Source: Blasia pusilla (taxonomy: Eukaryota > Marchantiophyta > Marchantiopsida > Blasiales). From it: a stretch of DNA of 64,000 bases. Position 1 is the first letter of the stretch, and every line of letters starts with the position of its first letter. Under the pieces are notes generated by a model. It searched no databases and was not told the origin of the DNA. It worked only from the letters and a program-made list of their open reading frames with translations. The DNA lies in the NCBI GenBank assembly GCA_050084515.1, contig CM114271.1, forward strand, positions 29,016,001-29,080,000, read 5' to 3'. The translations under genes and the position numbers were made by a program. Below, one piece after another: positions 1-13,407 of the stretch.

Positions 1-1950
1 ACCCAACATGATGATGAGGGTAGAGAGTTTGTGGTGGCTTATGCTAGCCGCTCGAACAACGCTGCAGAGGCAAAGCACAGCTCGTATAAGGGTGAGTGTT
101 TGGCTGCGATGTGGGCTGTCGCGCATTTCAGGCGTTACTTATTCGGAAACCCCTTTACCATCATCACTGATCATCAACCACTGAAGTGGTTGATGGAGTC
201 CCACAAGCTCATAGGGAAGCTTGGGAGATGGGCTGTGTTGTTGCAGGAATATGATTTTCAGGTGGTACATAGACCTGGGACGCTCAACCAGGATGCAGAT
301 GGGTTGAGTCGTAACCCATGCCCGAGTCAGCGAGATGCGATTGGAGCTCGATGGCATGGAGAGAGTGATGAGGAGTCAGTGCCAGGATGGCATTCGTCAG
401 CCTATTTAGGCATGTTGGCTATGGAGAGCTAGAGTATGGAGACTTCGATGGCGAGGTCTAGTAGAGAGTCCTTGGATCCCGATGCCAGTGAGGAGACGAC
501 AGGTGGCCGAGATATTCATGATGATGGAGTAGTCTTGGAGTACCTTCGGACTAGCAGCGTTGCGAGCACCGTGGGTGCTAGAGAGCGGGATCGGATCCTA
601 CAGCGGGCCATACAGTTCCGTTGGGAGGGGACACATGTTTTGAGGGTTTGGGAGGATGGCAGAGTACGCGTAGTGCCACATCCTTCGTTGAGAGCACGAC
701 TAGTGCAGCATGCCCACGAGGAGTTGGGTCACTTTGGGGTGAAGCGGACGTATAGCTTGCTCCAGATTCAGTTTTGGTGGCGAGGCATGCAGACTGACGT
801 TCAGCAGTTTGTTTCCAAGTGCATGGTGTGTGATCGGGTCCGAGCATCGTTCAATGCTCCGACTCCACAGTTGCATCCATTACCGATCATGGGCTTAGGG
901 TATAGATGGAGTTTGGATTTTGCAGGACCTTTGCCTTTGACGGAGTGTCACAGTCGTTATGTGTTGGTGATGGTCGAGCACTTCTCGAAGTGGATCGAGT
1001 TGGTTGCATTGCTTGACAAAGCGAGTGAGGGAGTAGCTTATGCCTTCCTTGACAGAGTGCTGAGTCATTATGGCGCACCCGTTGAGGTGTTGACAGACCT
1101 AGGTACTGAGTTTCGCGGTGAGTTCCACGCCTTGTGTGATCACGAGCTCATCGACCATCTTACGACTTCGTGAGATCATCCCGAGGCGGATGGATTAGCG
1201 GAGACAGTTGTGCAGACGGTGAAGAAGGGTTTACGCAAGTATGGCTTGCAAAGAGGTCACCTAGGAGATTGGGACCTCCAGTTGCCCTGGTTGGCGATGG
1301 GATACAGATTCAGCAGGCAGGCATCCTTAGCGTGTTTTTCACCGTACTTGCTACTTTATGGCCGAGAGCCAGATTTACCTGCGGCCATTCGTCGAGATGT
1401 TGGTGAGGTGCTGGACCTTGATGACCTAGATGTATGGGTGCGAGCATGTTCTCAAAGGGCTGAGTTATTTCGGAGAGTGATGCCCATGGCGGTCTAGAAC
1501 TTGACGATTGCGCAACATGGGGATACGTTGAGGTATGCGACTATTCGAGGTGATGGTTATCGACCAACTATCCGAAGGTTTCATCAGGGAGATTATGTCT
1601 ACTTGCAGCAAACGGCACCAACGACGTTGGATGTGACTACAGGGCGCACTATCCTGAGAGTGCATGACGTTTTGCCATCCGGTGTTCTCTTGCTGGAGGG
1701 ACGCGATGGTATGGTATGGAAGGACCATATGTGTAATTTTGCACCATGTCACCTTCTTGACATTGATGGTACAGATCCAAGCTTAGCAGTAGTTCCTGCA
1801 TGCTTGCATTGTATGTTGTGTGGTTCTGCCCGTGGTGCGGCCACAATGCTAGTCTGTGATGGTTGTTCGAGAGGTTGGCATATGGCATGTCTGACGCCAC
1901 CTCTCACTAGGGTTCCTCCGGGACGATGGATGTGTCCCAGATGTACATAA
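1..1950 (+). pseudogene. Ty3/gypsy Pol C-terminal part: RNase H, integrase, PHD finger
   Basis: One reading frame runs through the whole stretch without a frameshift, interrupted by three in-frame stops (TAG 430-432, TGA 1171-1173, TAG 1495-1497). RNase H end: residues around FVVAYASRSNNAAE and ITDHQPLKWLM. Integrase: HHCC zinc region (HAHEELGHFG ... CMVCDRVRASF, about 706-860), then the DDE core with Asp in SLDFAGPLPL, Asp in VLTDLGTEF and Glu in HPEADGLAE. A GYRPTIRRFHQGDYVYLQQ stretch follows, then a C4HC3 PHD finger at 1797-1947 (C-x2-C, CDGC, SRGWHMAC, WMCPRC). This would integrate cDNA in the nucleus. The TGA lies where the 9610-19476 copy reads CGA, a CpG-to-TpG type change. Not functional without stop suppression. 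Confidence 0.85.
1797..1947 (+). other. PHD finger at integrase C-terminus (copy 1)
   Basis: The last 50 residues before the TAA fit the C4HC3 plan: C-M-L-C, then CDGC, then GWHMAC, then MCPRC, with the hallmark Trp two residues before the last Cys pair. PHD fingers bind histone H3 tails. Position at the very end of the integrase is where chromoviruses carry a chromodomain, so an integration-targeting role is an inference. Confidence 0.85.
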
Positions 1951-2137
1951 AGGAGATACTAGGTAGGTTTTAATCCCGACTTTTTCTCTAATATGGATGA
2001 CAGGAAGGCGACTAACGATGGAGCCACATGAGCACCCGACCTTCTTGGTCTTAACATCCGAGAGATGTATGTCATGGTAGGTAGGGATAGATGGCTATCC
2101 GGAGTTAGAGGGACCTAACCACCAGCTAGGGGAGCGA

Positions 2138-2237
2138 TTGGAGATATTTTGGTACTTCTTGTCTCGTTGTTTGGATGCCATGAGTTAGCATGGGATTGTG
2201 TGTGTGTTCGGTGACAGCGATGTGTATGCGCACGACA
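2138..2237 (+). repeat. Split direct repeat B1 of element 1
   Basis: A 100-bp segment starting TTGGAGATATTTTGG and ending CGCACGACA. It recurs as the last part of the element at 2757-2883 (B2), which has two small internal expansions. It lies directly upstream of terminal repeat A2, separated by GT. Confidence 0.8.
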
Positions 2238-2239
2238 GT

Positions 2240-2756
2240 TATCACGTCCTTTAGGATAGATCAGTGAGATCTAGTAGAGCTTCTTCAAGAGCAGTGGAGG
2301 ACAGGCCTAGGAGGTCGAGGATGACCTGCTGAGGCCCCGAGAAACCTGAGAGAGCAGGTTTCCCTTTCGTTTTGGCTTATTTGGAGCCATATTGAGGAAC
2401 TTACTATTTTAGGTAAGTACCATATCGAGTATATGATCGACTTTATATTTTTGGTAAGTGGCCCTTGATCTCCTACATCAGGTCAAGAGCCAAGGAGGTG
2501 ACTTGGGAGAATAGGTTACCATGGAGAGGGCTTGGGAGAGGGGAGGGATATATATCCCAAGGAGAGAGAGCTTGAGAGCTCATTCTCTCTTTGTTGAACC
2601 TCTTGGCATGAGGCGGCGGAGCTATGGTCCCTTGCCTTATGAGTGTAACCCGAGCCTCTCATTAGGAGAGTGGGTTTGGTTTGACATGAGAGAGAGTGCA
2701 CACCTTTGAGAGCTATGGTGTGAGATGGTGTAGAGAGAAATTGGATCTTACTTTAA
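2240..2756 (+). repeat. Terminal repeat A2 of element 1
   Basis: LTR-like body between the two B copies. It starts TATCACGTCC, comparable with the TGTCATGACC start of the 9610-19476 element (one G-to-A change at the second base). Its A1 partner would be left of the window. It holds no coding region; short frames inside it are chance. Confidence 0.65.
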
Positions 2757-2883
2757 TTGGAGATATTTTGGTACTTCTTGTCTCGTTGTTTGGATGCCAT
2801 AAGTTAGCATGGGATCGTGCGTGTTTGTGTGTATGTTCGGTGACAGCGATGTATGTTGTGTAGCGATGTGTATGCGCACGACA
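2757..2883 (+). repeat. Split direct repeat B2, right end of element 1
   Basis: Second copy of the B segment, ending CGCACGACA at 2883. Sister-element coding sequence resumes at 2884, which marks the insertion boundary. The left-hand target duplication cannot be checked because it is outside the window. Confidence 0.8.
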
Positions 2884-3155
2884 CGTCTTCCGAACATTGA
2901 CGGTACAGTTGATCCGAGCTTAGCAATAGTTCGTGCAGGCTTGCAGTGTATGTTGAGTGGTTCCGCCCGTGGTGCAGCCACTATGCTAGTCTGTGATGGA
3001 TGTTCGAGAGGATGGCATAGGGGATGTTTAACGCCACCGCTCACTAGGGTTCCTCAGGGACAATGGATGTGTCCTAGATGTTCATTGAGTAGGTAGTTCT
3101 ACATTCCGTCTTGTGTCTCTAACATGGATGACAAGAAGACGACTAACGATGGGCT
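2884..3155 (+). pseudogene. PHD-finger tail of an older Ty3/gypsy copy (PHD copy 2)
   Basis: Reads LPNIDGT then a PHD finger (2941-3081) almost identical to copy 1 (CDGCSRGWHRGC, WMCPRC), and stops at 3094-3096. The second zinc-ligand Cys is Ser (CMLS in place of CMLC), so this finger has lost one ligand. The following 3' untranslated stretch matches that after 1950 (ATGGATGACAAGAAG, GACTAACGATGG) and the homology ends near 3155. It looks like the right flank of the element into which element 1 inserted. Confidence 0.75.
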
Positions 3156-4173
3156 CGTTCCTTCCTTTATCATTTTATTTTACTTTTTCGACCTCAAATT
3201 GAGTACACCATCCAAACAAGCACAATTGGGTTGATAGGAGTTACTTTGATCTAAAAGAACGGTCCTCAAGTTTCATGAACAAAATGTGTGGATAAAAATA
3301 ATTACCCATGTGAATAAAGGTAACCCTCTTCCAACCGCCAATGAAGGCATGGCACGATTGGATCTCCGAAAAAAAATAGTCCCAAATGACAATTAATAAT
3401 AGAGTGCTTCACTTGGCCCATGGAAATAGTAGTGAATGACAAATTTTTTTTCAATGATTCACTTCTTATAGAAGGCAATTTTTTCTTTCTCCTTTCGGTA
3501 ACCCCATTCTAAACCTTACCGGAGAGATTCTAGATGATATAATAAGTTTCATTTTTTCTATGCATGCTCTCACAAATTTCAAAACTCGGCGTGCATCGCA
3601 CCGGTACGGTAGATTCACATCCTTTCCGATGGCTATTCATAGCGGTTATCTCATGATTTGCAAATACCTTTCACATGGGCGTGAGACGACAAGAAGTGTT
3701 TTTGAGTTTCGGACAGATGATTCATGGTAAGAAGAAAAGAAACGACCCTCATATAGATAATGGTTTCTTCTAGAAGCCCGGAGCTCCTTCTTCTCCTCGG
3801 CCCTTCGTGGGATTCTCTAGAAGCTGCTGGGTTTTCTGCCAGCAGCGCGGATTGAGGTGCTGATTCGCGACGAACCGAGAAGTGACGGTCACTCAAACTC
3901 TGCGGCGAGCTAACATCGTCGTCGGTTCGTCGAATTGCATTCGTTTTCGTTTGTTTAAAAGCTTCGCTCGCGCACTCTGTGGAGACAGATAGCAGCGAGC
4001 TCACGGATTACGAGTCACAGAGCGGAGTGGAGAAGAAGACAGCGGACGAGAGCAGACAAGTAGTAGACTGATTTTCGACTATCGTGGTCGTCATCAATCT
4101 CTCGGGAGGATCACGTCAAGCGCTTTCTGCCGGCGGAATTTCATCTGTGCGCGAGGGGTTTGGATCTGTCACC
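3156..4173 (+). promoter_or_regulatory. Upstream region and 5' leader of cpHSP70 copy A
   Basis: No gene is recognisable between the transposon relic and the Hsp70 start codon. The first 450 bases are AT-rich; the last 400 are more GC-rich and purine-rich near the start codon. A heat-shock-element-like inverted pair TTCTAGAA lies at 3768-3775, with an extra TTC at 3765, and an ATATAGATAA stretch lies just upstream. Transcription start not determinable by eye. Confidence 0.4.
3765..3775 (+). promoter_or_regulatory. Candidate heat shock element
   Basis: TTCTTCTAGAA contains the nTTCnnGAAn core twice overlapping (TTC, TTC, GAA), about 400 bp upstream of the Hsp70 start codon. Heat shock factors bind such repeats. 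Motif match only; short motifs like this also occur by chance. Confidence 0.3.
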
Positions 4174-7049
<2,876 letters not shown>

Positions 7050-8819
7050 AACCTTTTGACGAGAATCCATTAGAAAGCAATACAGGAACTCCTTTCGTAG
7101 TAGAAGCATGAGCTCCACATGAGTACATTAACAGAGTGTAGTCTAGTCTCGCGAATTGCTATGTCCTTCATAGTTAGTAGGACATGGTCCCGATGAAGCC
7201 TTGCAACACTCGGTCCCTCAATTGACAGCGGAGGAAGAGCTAGGTGCTGTGTACAATCATCCAGTGCATTTTTGACCATAGAGAATTGCTGCTCTGACCT
7301 TATCTTCCAGTCTGAAGGAAATTTGGTGTGGCCCTGTCAACAGAATATTAGTTGCCGAAGGCTGCATTGTATTATGTTTAGATGGTAGTTTTGTACCATT
7401 ACGATGAAAAGCTGGTCGCGACATGATACGTGACCATTTGAAAGAATTGGGTCGAATTCTCTTCACTTGCTTGGTAAAACCACTTCGTATGACTTTCTGG
7501 AATTGGGACAATGTGCCTAAACCCTCACTGTCGAGTTTGAAATATCCTCCGACCTGGATCAATATTTACCAATTCTCTCACTTCGTGCTGCGTCGCAGTC
7601 GAACTACCATAATGTTGATTTGCTATTGCCTTCACCGTAGTACTGGTGGACATGAATGTTGCACACACTAATTGTCTTTTACTAGTCGGTATCCGGGCAG
7701 ACCAGGACTGTTGCGTCCTCTCCTTCGCACGGTGGCGAATAGAAATGGGATAGCAATACGAGAAATGTCAATTTTTAGCTTCCAAAAATCAATTCATGAA
7801 TCGACGGAAGCCGATCGTAGATAGACTACGACCAAGAACTGTAATGTGGCATCTGATTTTCTACCCAACCGCAACGTGAAGATAGAATAACGCATCATAC
7901 GTCTTAGTGCTCGTAACACTGAGCACTAAGACGACGTGGGGTCCAAACTCAGGTGCATCGGAACCCAGCTGGTGACCGTCCTACCTTCAAGCTGGCAAGT
8001 CAGCCAACTAAATCCTCAAATCCGAACGAATCGATAACCCGGAAAATTTCCTATTTGTTTATCTGAAACCTATAGGATTCTATAGGTGACAGCTATTGCT
8101 ATCTCTAGTTAGGACCAGGAATGGATACTATTTAAATACTCTCTCCATGTACTTCTTAAAGGTAATAGAGTGTCAACGTAAATCTATGTACACGTGTGAG
8201 TATGAGGAGAGAAAAAATAGGCGATTGTAAATCCAAATGTGGACAAATATGGCTAAGGCAATCATATACCTACATAATTAAAAGAGGATGGGATGTGAAG
8301 AACCCTTCCTCCTATATTGGCACAAATCATTGTTCACTCTTATGGGCTTACATGTGTAATGTAAGCACCCGAAATCTTAATAGGTAACTTAAGAAGTTAA
8401 GATGTCTTTCACCCGTGCATAGTGCGGGTCTAGTTTGACATATTTCCGATCAGATGAGCTGCATATGAGGGTGGTGCAAAGGAAGCATGTACATGAGGGT
8501 GGTGGGAAGGTAGCTTGTTAAAGGCGATGGTGCTTATGGGCAACTTACTAGTGTTAATAATTAAAAGATGTGTAAGTAGATAGAAAGAAGGCTAATGAAG
8601 GCGTCCACATAGTTTCCAAGAGCAGAATCGATAATTTCTGGTTATTTAAAGCCAGACACAAATTTTCCATGTGAATTCCAATTGAATAAATATTCACTTT
8701 ATTATAAAAACAAACCTCAAAAGAGGACAAAGAAAGGTAATAACATCTCAAAAGAAGAGTAAAAAAATGCATAATGGAATGAAAAAAGAAAATTGCAACT
8801 AGCCAACTGAAACACCAAC
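7050..8819. other. 3' flank of copy A and unassigned intergenic DNA
   Basis: The first few hundred bases probably include the Hsp70 3' untranslated region. Beyond that I see no gene: open stretches are short and unconserved in appearance. A small perfect hairpin sits at 7900-7933. The part after about 8100 is AT-rich. Confidence 0.5.
7900..7933. repeat. Small perfect hairpin
   Basis: CGTCTTAGTGCTC (7900-7912) is followed by an 8-base loop and its exact complement GAGCACTAAGACG (7921-7933). Isolated, in intergenic DNA; no poly-T tract follows, and no function can be assigned. Confidence 0.7.
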
Positions 8820-8859
8820 TCAACAAGTTACACGATTGATAGTCTGAAACAAATATGAC

Positions 8860-9609
8860 AAGAACACTAGTGGTTGGTCAGATGTGAACGGACGACGAGG
8901 CAAGCGACCCCCTACTACCTCCGCTCGACATATCAATGCCAAGGCTTGTGCACGTTGTGAGGCCATTGAGATGCACCGCCAAAAATAAGTAGTAACTATA
9001 GAGAAAGAAGGACCACATGAAGGGGCAAGGTGATGCTTCTCGAGGGAGTGGTGAGCACATGTTTCTAGGAAAGTATCAAAAGATACATGTAAATGACCAA
9101 ATACTTCCACTGCAAAAGGATTGAATCCATCAGTCGCATGTCTCACAACACAACTTAACTCCTTGATTCTTGCTGCAGCTTCGACCGCCGAACCTTTGGT
9201 ATGTGCGGCTCGACACACCAAATTAGAACGTGTGGGATCAGAAACCACCACATCACTTAGTGTCCAAAATTCACCTCTAGAAATAATAAGATCAACTCTC
9301 CAACAAGAGGTTTATTGTGTGGTCGAAGGTAGGACATGGAGCTTCTCTTGCCCAAAAGTGTACCTTGCAATACAAGCCACCGATGCTAACGCCTCTCTAA
9401 TCACATCATGTGTGGCCGTTCGTTCTCCACCATGTGCACATCGGAGAATATGGATACCTTTTGCATCAATGGAATCCTTGCATACACAATTTGGCACACC
9501 TAACATAGAAGGATGGGGAAGTCCAAGGTGTAACTGCAAAGCTATCGAGAATATACTTTGAGGAAGATAAAATGGAAGAATCAGAGGATTTTCAATAAGC
9601 CATGCCCCC
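8860..9609 (-). pseudogene. LINE ORF2-like protein, C-terminal part
   Basis: On the minus strand the fragments read LGLPHPSMLGVPNCVC, then GIHILRCAHGGERTATHD, then VSDPTRSNLVCRAA and PFAVEVFGHLH, an arrangement familiar from the C-terminal region of plant and algal non-LTR reverse transcriptase proteins. It is the continuation of the reverse transcriptase at 19477-21230: the Ty3/gypsy element 9610-19476 sits between the two parts. Frameshifts and stops show it is dead. It ends near 8860; a LINE poly-A tail is not obvious. Confidence 0.75.
9606..9609. repeat. Target-site duplication of element 2, left (CCCC)
   Basis: CCCC directly precedes the TGTCATGACC start; CCCC also directly follows the element end at 19477-19480. 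Removing the element plus one CCCC restores an open LINE reading across the join on the minus strand. The low complexity of the duplicate limits its weight alone. Confidence 0.65.
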
Positions 9610-9978
9610 TGTCATGACCATACGGATTATGTCGTAGAGTATGGTGTGCTAGTAGAGGCCATTCCTTATGTAGGACCGTAGTGGATTGGTAGAGATGCGG
9701 TTCCATACATAGGGTTGGGGTTACTCGGTTGGGGTGACTTTCCCAAGAGGGGCCCGCTCTTAGGTTGGAGGATATAAGGTGGAGTGCACTCAAAGAACAG
9801 TCAGTTCTTTGAGTTGAGCCTCTTGCGTTGGGAGTTAGCCTTGGTAGTGAGTAGAGCTCTTGGCTATGGTGTTTCCCGCAAGCTTCGACCTAGATTCTCC
9901 CATCGTGGAGTGGGTTTGGCTCTCGATTATATGTGATTGTAAACGTGTTTTATGACAGTAGGTCTTTCACGGATTTCA
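9610..9978 (+). repeat. Terminal repeat A1 (5') of element 2
   Basis: Begins TGTCATGACC and ends GGATTTCA (TG...CA). It matches 19002-19370 over its full 369 bp. Unlike the 3' copy it is not followed by the 106-bp B segment; after 9978 the sequence is CTCAAAGAACTGG and unrelated. It contains a GAGGATATAAGG TATA-like stretch and a nearby near-palindrome of ACTCAAAGAAC and GTTCTTTGAGT. Confidence 0.85.
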
Positions 9979-10807
9979 CTCAAAGAACTGGAGTAGATCG
10001 ATGGTAGCTTCGATTGTAGATCAGTAGGATCTGGTTAGGGCTGATTGTGTACTCAGCCGTGGATGTTCGGGGCTTGTTGCCTATGCTGGAGGTGTGAATC
10101 AGGTGCGTGGTTGGTTGGGAAAGAAGTGCCTTTTAGAGAGCTTTCCAACGCGCTGTAGATCGCCGGATTTCGTCAAGGGAGTTGGAAGTTATCAAGCATT
10201 GAAGATTCTGGTCGTGTTCGACAGTTTTCTGATGTGGAGAGCTTGGAGTGCGGAAGCTGTGTTGAAGTTCATCTAGATCGGGTGAGAGGTTCCTGTTGCT
10301 ACTCGTATTGTGATCTCCTGTGAATCTATCTGCTCGAGTGTGTGGAGCGTTGCGGATTTCTGCGTGCATGAAACTTGGCGGAAGCGCTGTCGGATTTGCG
10401 GTTCTAGAGGTGTATGGACAGCAAGTTTGTTTGATTTTTAGCTCGGAGTACAGAGCTCGGTTGTAGCTGATTTTTTGTGGAGAGATAGCTATGGTGGTCA
10501 ATTGAATTATGATCGAAACAGATTTGATTTCGGTCACGTATTTGTGAAATAATTTCTGATCGAAATTTCGCGGACTAGCTCGAGGTCTGGCTATGGTGGA
10601 CAGCGGATGGGAGGGGCTGGTTGGTTGGTGACTCGTTCATTTTTGGAGACGCCTATCCCGTTGGGGGCGCCCTGGTTGGACCTCTCTCCATAGCGAAGCA
10701 TGGCGAACGGGGCATGTCTCGAGCATTTCTCGAGGCCGAGGCCGAGGCGAGGCCGAGGCAACTCGTGGTAGCTCGGGGCGAGTGGGCGTGAGAGGCGGAG
10801 TAAGGAG

Positions 10808-10831
10808 CAAGCAAGCAAGCTTGCTTGCTTG
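10808..10831. repeat. 24-bp perfect palindrome
   Basis: Built of CAAG repeats meeting TTGC repeats at AAGCTT. Both halves are exact complements with no spacer. It lies just left of the 5S-like sequence. Confidence 0.85.
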
Positions 10832-10861
10832 GGCGTGAGGCAATTTTTGCAGGATTTGGGA

Positions 10862-10963
10862 TTTGAGTTTTGCATAACTGGTCACCCATCTTTGGGCTAT
10901 TCTGCCTGGAGGACGCTTAACTGCCGAGTTCTTAACTATGCCAGTGTACAGACTGTTGTAGCT
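10862..10963 (-). pseudogene. 5S rRNA-derived sequence
   Basis: Read on the minus strand it contains GAACTCGGCAGTTAAGCG (box A region of plant 5S rRNA, one mismatch) and, at the right distance, GATGGGTGACC (box C region, exact). The rest, including the 5' half and the segment between, is diverged. It is not an intact 5S gene. Candidates are a Cassandra-type TRIM (which carries 5S in its LTRs), a 5S-derived SINE, or a stray 5S pseudogene inside the gypsy leader. Confidence 0.65.
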
Positions 10964-11639
10964 CATTTGGTGCTCTTCGGAGATGTGTTAGGCGCTTTAT
11001 GCATCTCAGGTTTTTGGTTGATGTACCTCTAGCGCATAGTACGGTGTAGCCTCTCCATGCAAGTGATATTTTCAGGTGCTGCGAGTTCGACTAGCACGTC
11101 ATCGACCCGCGGCGGAGTAGCTATTGCGTTAGAATTGTGTGGTGGGTTTTGTGGATTCAGGGGGCACCACGTTTGGTGGATTGTGTTACCTTGATTTCCA
11201 TTTGCGGTTGGAGGGTTGTCATTGGACTTCGTATGCGGATCCCCTCCATCGTGCTTCTTCTTGCTTGCGCCCATTGTTAGGGTTGACGCTGATTTCGAGT
11301 AGTGTTACTCTGTGTGCTACCGGTAGTGAGGGTGGAGTGATGACCGATGACCGTGGGAGGCTTCTTGTAGTGATGAGAGGTTAGATTGCCTACACCCATA
11401 GCTAGTAGAGCTACAATAGTAGAGCGACATCGACGTCACTTGGGTAATTTGGTGGTGGTGCGGCATCGGCGTTGGTCATCACAGAGATGTCGGGTGGTCT
11501 GGTTGGGGACCGTGGTGCGGACAGTGGTGGTTTCACACGGAGTGGATTTAGGTATCGGCTACCTTTTCCACTTCCGACGGTTGATTAAGAGGAGGACCAG
11601 GGTGTTCCAAACACCGAGTCTTCTACGTTCTTATCGAGT

Positions 11640-12860
11640 GTTGCAACTCCATTGATTTGGGACATGGACGGTGGATATGGGGCCATGAAGGGCCCACGAC
11701 GATACTCTAAAAATGGGCACCATTGAGTTGGAGGACTTCATGCAAGAGTTTGATACGTGGTGTGATATGCGGATGTTGGTGAACGCACGTTGTTTACACC
11801 CTTCTTGGCTTGGAAGGGGTTGTTTCAGCACTTGGAAGGACCACCCATGGATGATTACCATGAGTTTAGGAAGGACCATGTTGTTGAGATTGAGGCATGG
11901 AGACAATATTGGTCTCCAGGCTATGTGTCTATCACCCATGGTGGTATTGGTAGTAGTGCTCCTACTATGCCAGCCAGCCCGACGTTGAGTGGTACGAGCA
12001 CGAGCCGGGGGGGTACCGGTGGAGGTACTAGTGCCCCACCATCGTTCACCGGTTGCGAGAGTTCTTCAAGAGGTTGAAGAAGAACTATCGAGGAGTGAAG
12101 ACGGAGAAGTTGAGGAATCTTCAGGACTTTGAGCGAAAGACTCGGTGAGAGTCTTCGTGAGGCATACACTCGTATGCAACGCTTGATTTCGATTACCAGG
12201 GTGTGGCGAGGATCAGCGATCGATTTTGGTATGGGATCTTGACAGAGATTTGCGCCGTAGGGTGCGTGATGCTACTCTTATGAGTGATGATTCACCCACA
12301 TTGACCCATGTGTTTGCTTTATCTCAGAAGATTGAGCTTAACATGATGAAGGAGAGAGTGGTGACATCCGCATTCAAGAGGGGATACAACTACTACTTCT
12401 CGTGTTCGGCCGCCCACCTCACGATCTCGTAGTAGTGGTGGTGGTAGTAGTAGTGGGAGTCGTGGGGGTACACACGACCTCGTCAAGTCCTAGAGGGACA
12501 TTTGTGCAAAGACCATTGCCTTCATTTGCTGCCCCGCAGCAGGGCGATCATGTTGGACATGTGGAGGTGATCATGTTAGGAAGTTTTGTCCCCAAGAGGA
12601 TGGGAGACGGACTTTGGAGGATGGGCCTCAATCGGCCCCAACTCAGTGTGATCATTGCAGGAGACTAGGTCATCCACGAGAGCATTGCTTTGATCTTCAT
12701 CCAGAGTTGAGATCAGGCCGTGGCCGTGGTGGAGTAGCTCGAGAGGCCGAGGTGGTTGAGGTGGTAGGGGTGGTAGAGGTGGACCGGTGGTTGGAGAGCC
12801 TACGGTGGCTACCCCTACCCACTACTGACAGAGTCGACTATGGTCGCCATGATTGAGCAG
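11640..12860 (+). pseudogene. Gag of Ty3/gypsy element 2
   Basis: Capsid/nucleocapsid precursor in pieces over three frames. Recognisable parts in order: MGTIELEDFMQEFDTWCDMR (11713), then FLAWKGLFQHLEGPP and EIEAWRQYWSPGYV (about 11797-11935), then FFKRLKKNYRG and LREAYTRMQRLISI (12060-12200), a Gly/Ser-rich stretch, and two zinc knuckles. The first knuckle, near 12551-12590, reads CWTCGGDHVRKFC; the second, near 12646-12690, reads CDHCRRLGHPREHC. Knuckles bind genomic RNA during packaging. Several frameshifts make it non-functional. Confidence 0.75.
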
Positions 12861-13407
12861 ATTGGGAGCGAAGTTGGCTACTATGGTGGTATCCGGGATA
12901 GATCGAGTTCGGGAGCAGGGCTTCCACCTCTTATGGAGGGATGATCTCTCTTATATGGCGAAAAGACAAAGTTGAGGCATCGGTGCGATTTAGAGGAGCC
13001 ACTCGAGCGTCGAGCCACGTGGTGCTCTTCAGGAGTTGGACCCACAGAGGGGTGAGGCCGAGGCAGGCTAGGCTTCCCAGTCATTCTTGTTGTCGAGGTG
13101 CTTAGGACTCCATCCATGGTTCCTCACGCAGCCTATTGAGCGGCAGTGGGGACCGAGGCATCTACATCGAGTGTAGTAGACACGGATGCAAAGCATCCAA
13201 TGCGATGTGCGGATGGCAACCCGGTGTTGGGATCCCCATTGTTTTCGCCACGAGTCGATGGCTTTAGGAGTTGACTTAGCTCTGTATTTCAGTAGCGACC
13301 ACGTTGTGTGAACGTGGAGGTGTTTCTTGCTACACGTGTTGAAGTGGATGAGGGTGTTGCGGTGGAGCGACCCTCTATGTCGGGAGTAGCATTGAGTACG
13401 GTGCTAC

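Larger units (their letters stand above)
1..2883 (+). mobile_element. Ty3/gypsy element 1, 3' part (truncated by window start)
   Basis: Coding remains (RNase H, integrase, PHD finger) run to 1950, followed by a 3' untranslated stretch and the terminal block B1-A2-B2. The right end is set by the CGCACGACA terminus at 2875-2883. Directly after it the sequence re-enters the PHD-encoding end of a sister element, so element 1 appears inserted into that older copy. The left half and any methyltransferase domain lie outside the window. The integrase region is close in sequence to that of the element at 9610-19476. Confidence 0.85.
9979..11640 (+). other. Untranslated leader of element 2
   Basis: About 1.7 kb between A1 and recognisable gag. 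It holds a CGAGGC-repeat stretch near 10730-10757, a 24-bp perfect palindrome at 10808-10831, and a minus-strand 5S-rRNA-like sequence at 10862-10963. No protein is recognisable. It could be the element's own leader or could contain a small nested insertion. Confidence 0.5.

Noticed and set aside
10862-10963. Functional 5S rRNA gene
   Set aside because: Only the internal control regions are similar; the 5' half is diverged and no terminator is seen.
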